From an uncultured Bacillota bacterium (GTDB taxonomy: Bacteria > Bacillota_I > Bacilli_A > RF39 > UBA660), in the NCBI GenBank assembly GCA_905205665.1, contig CAJLEF010000014.1, positions 1 through 27,971 of the forward strand: a DNA stretch of 27,971 nt, read 5' to 3'. Of the stretch, positions 7,857 through 14,316 are shown piece after piece. The position numbers and the translations under genes were made by a program. Every line of letters starts with the position of its first letter. The stretch's first letter is position 1. The notes below the pieces were generated by a model. The model was not told where the DNA came from and did not search any database. It was given only the letters and a program-made list of their open reading frames with translations.

Positions 7857-8442
7857 TAATTTGACTAGGAGCCGTATTGTTATGGCTATTATTATTTTAA
7901 TCATTTTACTTTTTCCTTGGAGTGATATCCATTTTACTTTTCCAACTTTTTTAGTGGCTGGCAAAGTTTTAGTGGATAGTAAATATATTATAGCTGGCTT
8001 TATCTTTGTAATTGCTTCTGTTACAGATTATTTAGATGGTCAAATGGCTCGTAAAGAAAAAAAGACAAGTGATTATGGTGCTATTATGGATGCGATTGCT
8101 GATAAAGTTTTAGTAAATGGTGTTTTAATTGTTTTAGCTTATCAAGGTTTTATTAGTGTTTTAATTCCTGTCATTATTGTTATCAGAGATATAATAGTAG
8201 ACGCATTAAGAATTGGGGCAGCTAGTAAAAAAATGATTGTAAAAGCAAACAAATGGGGGAAAGTAAAAACCATGACTATGCTAATAGGTATTTCCTTAAT
8301 GTTATTTTATAATTTACCTTTTGAAATTTGGAATATTTATTTAGCCGAGATTTTAATTGATATTGCCACCGTGTTATCCGTAGCAAGTGGTGTTATTTAT
8401 TATTTTGATATTAAAGACAAAGTATTAGACTGGAAAATCTAA
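7843..8442 (+). CDS. pgsA: CDP-diacylglycerol--glycerol-3-phosphate 3-phosphatidyltransferase
   Basis: Makes phosphatidylglycerol phosphate from CDP-diacylglycerol and glycerol 3-phosphate in the membrane, the committed step to acidic phospholipids. The 199-aa protein carries the CDP-alcohol phosphotransferase signature: DYLDGQMAR starting at residue 62, then GAIMDAIADK, giving D-x2-DG-x2-AR-x8-G-x3-D-x3-D. It has several membrane helices. The N-terminus MNFANNLTRSRI is the usual PgsA start. ATG 7843 has AAAGGTG upstream. GTG 7834 in the same frame overlaps that site and is less likely. It overlaps rodZ by 14 nt and ends in a terminator, so rodZ-pgsA is a two-gene unit. In Bacillus cinA lies between pgsA and recA; it is absent here. 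Confidence 0.92.
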   Translation: MNFANNLTRSRIVMAIIILIILLFPWSDIHFTFPTFLVAGKVLVDSKYIIAGFIFVIASVTDYLDGQMARKEKKTSDYGAIMDAIADKVLVNGVLIVLAYQGFISVLIPVIIVIRDIIVDALRIGAASKKMIVKANKWGKVKTMTMLIGISLMLFYNLPFEIWNIYLAEILIDIATVLSVASGVIYYFDIKDKVLDWKI

Positions 8443-8451
8443 TGCTTTTTT
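8422..8451 (+). terminator. Terminator after pgsA
   Basis: Stem GTATTAGA (8422-8429) with TCTAATGC (8438-8445), including one G-T pair, then six T. It overlaps the pgsA stop codon. Confidence 0.8.
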
Positions 8452-8478
8452 CTTTAAATACAAATGTTCGCTTATGTG

Positions 8479-8507
8479 TTGACAACTAATATAAAGTAAG
8501 TTACAAT
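8479..8507 (+). promoter_or_regulatory. Promoter of recA
   Basis: TTGACA (8479-8484), 17-nt spacer, TACAAT (8502-8507). Just upstream, 8457-8470 contains ACAAATGTTCG, one good half of a Bacillus-type LexA box (GTTCG) with a poor other half. SOS control is possible but not established. Confidence 0.8.
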
Positions 8508-8528
8508 GATACCAGAAAGCGAGAATAT

Positions 8529-9578
8529 ATGATTTTTATGAAAACAACCAAGGAAGAAAAAGATAAAGATAAAGTATTAGAACAAGTATTAATGGATATT
8601 GAAAAGCAATTTGGAAAAGGAGCTGTCATGCGTTTAGGTTCTGAAGAACACATGGAAATTGATACGACTTCCAGTGGTTCTTTAGCTTTAGACATTGCCC
8701 TAGGAGTAGGAGGATACCCTAAAGGAAGAATTATTGAAATTTATGGTCCAGAATCTTCTGGTAAAACAACCTTTGCACTGCATGCCATTGCTGAGGTTCA
8801 AAAAAATGGTGGTCGGGCGGCTTTTATTGACGCAGAACATGCCCTAGATCCTGTTTATGCCAAAAATCTAGGCGTTGATATTAATGAACTACTTTTGTCT
8901 CAACCAGATACTGGGGAACAAGCTTTAGAAATTTGTGAAGCTCTTGTGCGAAGTGAGGTCGTCAATATTATTGTTGTCGATTCAGTAGCAGCTTTAGTAC
9001 CTAGAGCTGAAATCGAAGGAGATATGGGCGATAGCCATGTTGGTCTTCAAGCTCGTTTAATGAGTCAAGCCTTAAGAAAATTATCAGGAGCTATTAATAA
9101 AACCAAAACTACTGCAATCTTTATTAATCAATTAAGAGAGAAAGTAGGAGTTATGTTTGGTAACCCTGAAACAACACCAGGTGGTCGTGCTTTGAAATTT
9201 TATTCTACTATTCGCCTTGATGTTCGTAGGGGAGAACAAATAAAAGTTGGTGACCAAATTTTAGGAAATAGAACAAACATTAAAGTTGTTAAAAATAAAG
9301 TAGCCCCTCCATTTAAACTCGCATCCGTTGATATCATGTATGGTACTGGCGTTTCTCGTGAAGGTGAAATCATTGATATTGCCTCTGACCTTAATATTAT
9401 TGATAAGTCTGGTGCTTGGTATTCTTATCAAGGTCAAAAAATTGGTCAAGGTAAAGAAAATGTAAAACTTATGTTAAAACAAAATCCTGATATGAAAGAA
9501 GAAATTGAAAGAAAAATAAGAGAACATTATGGATTTAAAGTGAATAAAGATTCTAGCAAGGAAAAGGATACGAAATAG
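8529..9578 (+). CDS. recA: Recombinase RecA
   Basis: ATP-dependent strand-exchange protein and SOS co-protease. The 349-aa protein has the full RecA core: Walker A GPESSGKTT (residues about 73-81), FIDAEHALDP, Walker B IIVVDSVAALVP, loop L1 EGDMGDSHVGLQARLMSQAL, INQLREKVGVMFGNPETTPG covering loop L2, and the C-terminal domain ending in a Lys/Glu-rich tail. ATG 8529 is used. ATG 8538 in the same frame is possible, and the ribosome site (AAAGCGAG) is weak for both. It is monocistronic, with its own promoter and terminator. The position between pgsA and rny follows the Bacillota gene order. Confidence 0.97.
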   Translation: MIFMKTTKEEKDKDKVLEQVLMDIEKQFGKGAVMRLGSEEHMEIDTTSSGSLALDIALGVGGYPKGRIIEIYGPESSGKTTFALHAIAEVQKNGGRAAFIDAEHALDPVYAKNLGVDINELLLSQPDTGEQALEICEALVRSEVVNIIVVDSVAALVPRAEIEGDMGDSHVGLQARLMSQALRKLSGAINKTKTTAIFINQLREKVGVMFGNPETTPGGRALKFYSTIRLDVRRGEQIKVGDQILGNRTNIKVVKNKVAPPFKLASVDIMYGTGVSREGEIIDIASDLNIIDKSGAWYSYQGQKIGQGKENVKLMLKQNPDMKEEIERKIREHYGFKVNKDSSKEKDTK

Positions 9579-9588
9579 TATCTTTTTT
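9564..9588 (+). terminator. Terminator after recA
   Basis: Stem AAGGATAC (9564-9571) with GTATCTTT (9578-9585), one G-T pair, loop GAAATA, T run to 9588. The recA TAG stop lies in the hairpin. Confidence 0.8.
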
Positions 9589-9632
9589 GTTTACAATAAA
9601 TTGACGACATCTTTACACTCAAAACTTATGTC

Positions 9633-9661
9633 TTGTAAATCAAAGAAAAGTTCTATATAAT
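9633..9661 (+). promoter_or_regulatory. Promoter of rny
   Basis: TTGTAA (9633-9638), 17-nt spacer, perfect TATAAT (9656-9661). AAGGAG (9704-9709) precedes the ATG. Confidence 0.75.
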
Positions 9662-9715
9662 AAAGCTATAGATTTTAATAAAATATTATTTTCTATAAAT
9701 AGTAAGGAGATTGAA

Positions 9716-11272
9716 ATGGAACCATTAAGAATATGGTCCATCTTATTTGTCCTTGTAGGTATATTTTTGGGAATTGGTTTTGCTGTACTTTTCTTCTATA
9801 TCAGAGGAAATAGTTTGGCAAAACAAGCTAATAAATTAATTGAAGACGCCACAAAAGAGGCAGAAAAACAAAAACGAGATAGAATGATTGAATTTAAAGA
9901 AGAAAGCTATCGTCTCAAACAAGAAGCTGAAAAAGTCATAAAAGAAAAAAAAGAAGAATTAAAAGAATCAGAAAAAAGATTACAAACAAGAGAAAATAGT
10001 TTAGATAAAAGAGATGAGATTCTCCAAAAAAGAGAAACTTCTTTAGATGAAAAAGAACAAAATTTATTAGCAAAACAAAAAGAAATCCAAGTCAAAGACG
10101 AAAAGGTGGAAGAAATCTTAAAAGAAGAAATGAGTCGTTTAGAAAAAATTGCAAAATTTAGTAAAGAAAAGGCTCGTGACTTAATTTTAAAAAGATGTGA
10201 AGAAGAAATGAACGGCGAGATTGCCGAACTTGTAAAAGAAAAAGAAAGAGAAGCTAAATTAACAGCAAATGAAGTTGCCAAAAATATTATAGTAGAATCT
10301 ATGCAACGTTATTCAGAAGATGTTGCAACAGAACAAACCGTGAGTACGATTAGTTTACCTAATGATGAATTAAAAGGAAGACTAATTGGTCGTGAGGGAA
10401 GAAATATTAGAACGATTGAAGCAGTGACAGGTGTTGATTTAATAATTGATGATACTCCTGAAACTATCGTAGTATCCTCATTTGATCCACTACGTCGAGA
10501 AATTGCCAAAATAACCATTGAATCTTTAATTAAAGATGGTCGTATTCATCCTTCAAGAATTGAAGAAGTTTATGACCGTGTTAGTAAAGACATGAATAAT
10601 AAAATTATTGAATTAGGTAACGAAGCATGTTATGACCTTGGTATTACCAAAGTAGATCCTGAACTTGTTTATTTAATTGGAAAACTTCATTTTAGAACGA
10701 GTTATGGTCAAAATGCTTTAAAACATTCCAAAGAAGTTGGGGAGTTATGTGGTTTAATGGCAGCTGAGTTAGGAGAGAATGTTGCTTTAGCTAAAAGAGC
10801 GGGTTTATTACATGATATAGGTAAATCTATTGATTATGAAGTAGAAGGAAGTCACGTTTATATAGGAGCTGATATTGCCAGACGTTATAAAGAAAGTGAT
10901 ACCGTTATTAATGCAATTTTATCTCATCATGGTGATGAAAAACAAAACAATGTTATTTCTGTTTTAGTACAAATTGCCGATACTTTATCTGCTGCCCGTC
11001 CTGGTGCTCGTAATGATTCTTTAGATAATTACATTAAAAGACTCGAACAATTAGAAAGCATAGGTAACTCTTTTGAAGGCGTTGAAAAAACATATGCTAT
11101 GCAAGCAGGTCGAGAAATAAGAGTTATGGTCAAACCTGAAGAAGTATCGGACGCGACCTCATACAAAATTGCTAAAGATATCAAAGAAAGAATTGAAAAA
11201 GAAATGCAATATCCAGGAACTATTAAAATTGTAGTTATCCGGGAATCAAGAGCCTTAGAAGAAGCAAAATAA
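9716..11272 (+). CDS. rny: Ribonuclease Y
   Basis: Membrane-bound endoribonuclease that initiates mRNA decay in Bacillota. The 518-aa protein is of standard size. It has an N-terminal membrane helix (about residues 7-28), a long Lys/Glu-rich coiled coil (about 35-190), a KH RNA-binding domain with GRLIGREGRNIRTIE (about 220-235), and an HD domain with LLHDIGKSID (about 364-373) and the later LSHHGDE and IADTLSAARPGAR. The C-terminal PGTIKIVVIRESRA is the family ending. It is monocistronic, with promoter at 9633-9661 and terminator overlapping the stop. The recA-rny order is conserved in Bacillota. Confidence 0.96.
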   Translation: MEPLRIWSILFVLVGIFLGIGFAVLFFYIRGNSLAKQANKLIEDATKEAEKQKRDRMIEFKEESYRLKQEAEKVIKEKKEELKESEKRLQTRENSLDKRDEILQKRETSLDEKEQNLLAKQKEIQVKDEKVEEILKEEMSRLEKIAKFSKEKARDLILKRCEEEMNGEIAELVKEKEREAKLTANEVAKNIIVESMQRYSEDVATEQTVSTISLPNDELKGRLIGREGRNIRTIEAVTGVDLIIDDTPETIVVSSFDPLRREIAKITIESLIKDGRIHPSRIEEVYDRVSKDMNNKIIELGNEACYDLGITKVDPELVYLIGKLHFRTSYGQNALKHSKEVGELCGLMAAELGENVALAKRAGLLHDIGKSIDYEVEGSHVYIGADIARRYKESDTVINAILSHHGDEKQNNVISVLVQIADTLSAARPGARNDSLDNYIKRLEQLESIGNSFEGVEKTYAMQAGREIRVMVKPEEVSDATSYKIAKDIKERIEKEMQYPGTIKIVVIRESRALEEAK

Positions 11273-11297
11273 ACTTGCTTCTTTTCTTCTTTTTTTG
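11261..11297 (+). terminator. Terminator after rny
   Basis: GAAGCAA (11261-11267) pairs with TTGCTTC (11275-11281) across the rny stop, extendable outward by A-T pairs. A pyrimidine and T-rich tract follows, ending in seven T. A possible yneF promoter (TTGCTT 11275, 17 nt, TAAAAT 11298-11303) overlaps it. Confidence 0.75.
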
Positions 11298-11325
11298 TAA
11301 AATAAGGGCATAGGAGGCATGAAAA

Positions 11326-11535
11326 ATGTTACATGATATTTTATTAATTATTATTGGACTTATTATTGGGGTAATCATTGGTTTTTTTGTTGCTAGAACA
11401 ATGATGAAAAAATACATGCAAAAAAATCCCCCAATTAATGAAAAAATGATTGAAACAATGATGACAAGTATGGGACGTAAACCAAGTCAAAAACAAGTTA
11501 AACAAGTTATGAGTCAAATGACTCGTTATATGTAA
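11326..11535 (+). CDS. yneF: UPF0154 membrane protein YneF
   Basis: Small conserved Bacillota protein of unknown function. Its 69 residues comprise one N-terminal membrane helix (about 4-24, ILLIIIGLIIGVIIGFFVAR) and a Met-rich cytoplasmic part with the family motif NPPINEKMIETMM, then MGRKPSQKQVKQVM. Length and motif match UPF0154/YneF. AGGAGG lies 8 nt before the ATG. An ATG overlapping the leader at 11319 is out of frame and ignored. It has its own terminator, so it is probably a single-gene unit. Confidence 0.92.
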   Translation: MLHDILLIIIGLIIGVIIGFFVARTMMKKYMQKNPPINEKMIETMMTSMGRKPSQKQVKQVMSQMTRYM

Positions 11536-11537
11536 AG

Positions 11538-11558
11538 TACACTTAGGTGTATTTTTTT
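11538..11558 (+). terminator. Terminator after yneF
   Basis: Stem TACAC (11538-11542) and GTGTA (11547-11551) with loop TTAG, then seven T (11552-11558). A short stem, but in the right place. Confidence 0.7.
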
Positions 11559-11666
11559 AAACTCTGTTGCATAAATTTTTTTAGGATGACGGAAAAGTTA
11601 TTGACGAGATGTTCTTTTGTGTGTTATCCTATTTTTATAGTAGAAGAATAAAAGGTGATTGATTAA

Positions 11667-12464
11667 ATGAAAAATTTTCTAGAAAGTTTATATCAAATAG
11701 AAAACTTTGGTATTTATTTATTTGTGTTTATTGGTATTTTAATTGTTTTATTTTTAGTTATTCTTTTTTTCGGTAAAAAAGATTCTGTAAAAGAAGAAAA
11801 AGAGAATACAGAAGTATCAAAAGAAGAACCACAAGTAACAGAAGAACCTAAGGTAGAAGAGCCTTTATTTAAAGAAATGAGTGAAAACATTCCCGTTGAA
11901 ACACCTCATTTAAAAAGTGAAAATGTTGAAGCACCAATGCCAACTGTTAATAATGTTTTAAATGAAGAAATACCTTCTTTTGAAGAACCAGAAAAAAGTC
12001 CTGTTGTAGAAGATGCAGTTGTAACACCAAAAGAAGAAAAAGAATTTGATTTTGACGCTTTAGCAGCAGCAATTACTAAAGAATTAGAAAGTATTGAGAA
12101 AAAAGAAAATACCGTTGCAGAACCAGTAGCGCCAGTTTTAGAAGAAACCAAAGAAGAGCCTTTACACTTCGAAACAGATATGGTTAAAGAAGAAATAAAA
12201 GTAGAGGAACCTAAAGAAGAAATTAAGGCTGAAGAAAAAGAAGTTAAAAAAGAAGAACCAAAAACTAAAAGAGTTATGCCAACAGTTTTTAGTTCCGTTT
12301 ATGTTAATCGTTCAGTAGAAGAACCTAAGATTTTAAAAGATGAAATAAAAAAGGCTGAAGAGCCTAAAGTAGAAGAAGCTCCATTAAAAGCTAAAATTGA
12401 ATTACCAAAAACGATTGACTTACCAAAACCAAAGGCTAATCCAGAACAATTAGAGATAAAATAG
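11667..12464 (+). CDS. Membrane-anchored acidic low-complexity protein
   Basis: No known family is recognised. The 265-aa product has one membrane helix (about residues 15-36, FGIYLFVFIGILIVLFLVIL) near the N-terminus. About 225 residues rich in Glu, Lys, Pro and Val follow, with recurring short units of the EEPKVEEP / KEEPKTK kind, probably disordered and cytoplasmic. Two stretches look less repetitive: FDFDALAAAITKELESIEKK (about residue 130) and RVMPTVFSSVYVNRSVEEPK (about 209). The terminal IELPKTIDLPKPKANPEQLE also differs from the repeats. These may be interaction motifs. AAGGTGA precedes the ATG. A possible promoter is TTGACG (about 11600), 18 nt, TATCCT. It has its own terminator. Confidence 0.8.
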   Translation: MKNFLESLYQIENFGIYLFVFIGILIVLFLVILFFGKKDSVKEEKENTEVSKEEPQVTEEPKVEEPLFKEMSENIPVETPHLKSENVEAPMPTVNNVLNEEIPSFEEPEKSPVVEDAVVTPKEEKEFDFDALAAAITKELESIEKKENTVAEPVAPVLEETKEEPLHFETDMVKEEIKVEEPKEEIKAEEKEVKKEEPKTKRVMPTVFSSVYVNRSVEEPKILKDEIKKAEEPKVEEAPLKAKIELPKTIDLPKPKANPEQLEIK

Positions 12465-12469
12465 TAAAG

Positions 12470-12494
12470 AAGTGTCAGATAGGCACTTTTTTTT
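12470..12494 (+). terminator. Terminator after the acidic membrane protein
   Basis: Stem AAGTGTC (12470-12476) with GGCACTT (12482-12488), one G-T pair, followed by T to 12494. Confidence 0.85.
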
Positions 12495-12512
12495 CATAAT
12501 TTTTTTATGCTG

Positions 12513-12521
12513 TGCTATAAT
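12513..12521 (+). promoter_or_regulatory. Extended -10 promoter of the AI-2E-family gene
   Basis: TGC-TATAAT with no convincing -35, ending 20 nt before the TTG start. Confidence 0.6.
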
Positions 12522-12541
12522 ACGGTTAGGGAGTGATTACT

Positions 12542-13711
12542 TTGAAACTATTTAATAATAATAAAAGCGATAAAATTAATATGGAAGAAGTTAATGAAGT
12601 AATCGATTTATCAAAAAAGATTTTACATTTCTTTTATATAGCTATGATTATCGCGACTGTTTTTATTGTCACCTTAATAGCGCGTGAATGGGGAGTTTGG
12701 AATTTCATCTTAAATATTTTAAGTGTTTTATCGCCATTTTTTATTGGCTTTGTGCTAGCCTGGATTTTAAATCCACTTGTGAATAAATTAGAAAAAAAGA
12801 AAATGCCCAGAGTAGTAGGTTCTATGCTCGTTTACGCCATTATGATTTTATCTATTGCGTTATTTGTAGGATATATGCTTCCCGTTATTTATGATCAAAT
12901 TCAAGTACTAATACGTAATTTACCATCTATTTTCAATGAAGTTGAAATATTCATGAATAATATTGTAAGTCGTCTTGGAAATATCGATGGCGTTGATTTT
13001 GTTAGTATTAAAAATCAAATTTTTACAACGATTACCGGTAGCTTTAATAACTTTATGACTTCATTACCTAATACGATTATGGGAATGGTAGGTAATTTAT
13101 TTTCTAGTTTAGTTACGATTTGTTTTGGACTCGTAATAGGACTTTATATGCTTATTGATTTTGATTCAATTAATGGACACTTACTTAACTTACTACCTAA
13201 GAAAAATCGTTTTGAAGCTTCCTTATTAATTACAAATATTTCAACAGAAGTTAGAAAAAGTGTCAATGGAACTTTACTAGTTGCTTCTATGGTCTTTGTT
13301 TGTGATAGTTTAGGTTTCTTCTTTATTGGTCTTCAAGCACCCCTTTTATTTGGGTTATTATGTGGTATTACCGATTTAATTCCTTATGTAGGACCATACA
13401 TCGGTGGTATTGTCGCCGTGATTGTTGGTTTTGCTCAAAGCCCTTTAATTGGTATTTTATCTTTAATTATTGTCGTTGTTGTGCAAATGGTTGAAAACAA
13501 TATTTTACAACCTATCGTCATGAGTAAAACCACCGAGCTTCATCCCGTTACTATTATTGTAGGACTTTTACTTTTTGAACATTTCTTTGGCATTGTTGGT
13601 ATGATTTTATGTACGCCTTGTATGTCTTTAGTCAAAGTTGTATGGCGTTTCTTTAAAGAAAAGTATAATTTATTTCAAGATAAAGACGAAATTATTTTAA
13701 GTGAAGAATAA
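12542..13711 (+). CDS. AI-2E/PerM-family membrane permease
   Basis: A polytopic membrane protein of the AI-2E (PerM/YtvI/YdiK) family. Members are described as exporters of small molecules or as Na+/H+ antiporter-like proteins, so the substrate cannot be named here. The 389-aa protein has the typical layout: paired N-terminal helices (PFFIGFVLAWILNPLVNKLE), a soluble segment (about 100-165), a helix pair around LVTICFGLVIGLYMLIDFD, and the conserved C-terminal block GITDLIPYVGPYIGG ... VENNILQPIVMSKTTELHPVTI. I start at TTG 12542 because AGGGAG (12528-12533) lies 8 nt upstream. The in-frame GTG at 12533 overlaps this site. It is monocistronic. Confidence 0.9.
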   Translation: MKLFNNNKSDKINMEEVNEVIDLSKKILHFFYIAMIIATVFIVTLIAREWGVWNFILNILSVLSPFFIGFVLAWILNPLVNKLEKKKMPRVVGSMLVYAIMILSIALFVGYMLPVIYDQIQVLIRNLPSIFNEVEIFMNNIVSRLGNIDGVDFVSIKNQIFTTITGSFNNFMTSLPNTIMGMVGNLFSSLVTICFGLVIGLYMLIDFDSINGHLLNLLPKKNRFEASLLITNISTEVRKSVNGTLLVASMVFVCDSLGFFFIGLQAPLLFGLLCGITDLIPYVGPYIGGIVAVIVGFAQSPLIGILSLIIVVVVQMVENNILQPIVMSKTTELHPVTIIVGLLLFEHFFGIVGMILCTPCMSLVKVVWRFFKEKYNLFQDKDEIILSEE

Positions 13712-13714
13712 AAA

Positions 13715-13743
13715 ATATATATCTTTAGGTATATGTTTTTTTT
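13715..13743 (+). terminator. Terminator after the AI-2E-family gene
   Basis: Stem ATATATATC (13715-13723) with GGTATATGT (13728-13736), two G-T pairs, loop TTTA, T run to 13743. Confidence 0.75.
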
Positions 13744-13791
13744 ACATAAAGAAAGGAAATCACGAATTAAAAAAGTGATGAGGTGTTTTTG

Positions 13792-14316
13792 ATGAAAATA
13801 ATTTTAATTGCTGGTAAAGCAAGAAGTGGCAAAAGTTCTTGTGCTTCTTTATTAAAGACGTTATGTACAGAGAAAAACTACAAAGTAGCCATTACAGAAT
13901 ATAGTAAATACATTAAATTATTTGCTAAAGAATTAGTTGGTTGGGATGGTGTTTCTTCACCTAAGCCTCGTAAATTTTTGCAAGATTTTGGAAGCTATGT
14001 CAGACATTCTTCTAATGACCCTTATTATTTTATCCGAAGAATGAAAGAAGACATTGCCATATATGAGCATTTTGTTGATATTTTAATTATTAGTGATGTT
14101 CGTTTTCCGAGTGAAATCACGGAGTTAGAATATTTACATCCGCTTACTATAAAAGTAGAAAATAATTTAGAAGTTAGTGATTTAAGTTTACAAGAACAAG
14201 CTCATGAAACGGAACATGCACTTGATAATTTCACTAAATTCGATTATAGTATTAAAGATAAATCATTAAATGAAATGAGAGAAATATTGAAAAAAATAGT
14301 GGAGGAAGAATTATGA
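13792..14316 (+). CDS. P-loop nucleoside/deoxynucleoside monophosphate kinase-like protein
   Basis: Probable phosphotransferase using ATP. The 174-aa protein begins with a strand and Walker A, IILIAGKARSGKSS (G8 to S15), and has IIISDVRFPSEITE near residue 100. That Asp-Val-Arg-Phe-Pro pattern is typical of phage-type dNMP kinases and related dephospho-CoA-kinase-like P-loop proteins. Substrate specificity cannot be read from sequence. It starts at ATG 13792, with AGGTG 6 nt upstream; the in-frame GTG at 13783 lies within that site. It ends in TGA overlapping the alaS start (ATGA), so the two are translationally coupled. This TGA also shows that the standard code is used. Confidence 0.75.
   Translation: MKIILIAGKARSGKSSCASLLKTLCTEKNYKVAITEYSKYIKLFAKELVGWDGVSSPKPRKFLQDFGSYVRHSSNDPYYFIRRMKEDIAIYEHFVDILIISDVRFPSEITELEYLHPLTIKVENNLEVSDLSLQEQAHETEHALDNFTKFDYSIKDKSLNEMREILKKIVEEEL

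Noticed and set aside
9601..9632. TTGACG and a GACAT/ATGTC repeat before the rny promoter
   Set aside because: The arms are only 5 bp and no -10 lies at proper spacing. TTGTAA with TATAAT is the better promoter.
9907..10281. 124-codon minus-strand open frame inside rny
   Set aside because: A Ser/Phe-rich shadow of the Lys/Glu-rich coiled coil of RNase Y, without ribosome site or homology.
11906..12151. 81-codon minus-strand frame within the acidic membrane protein
   Set aside because: A low-complexity antisense shadow of Glu-rich codons.
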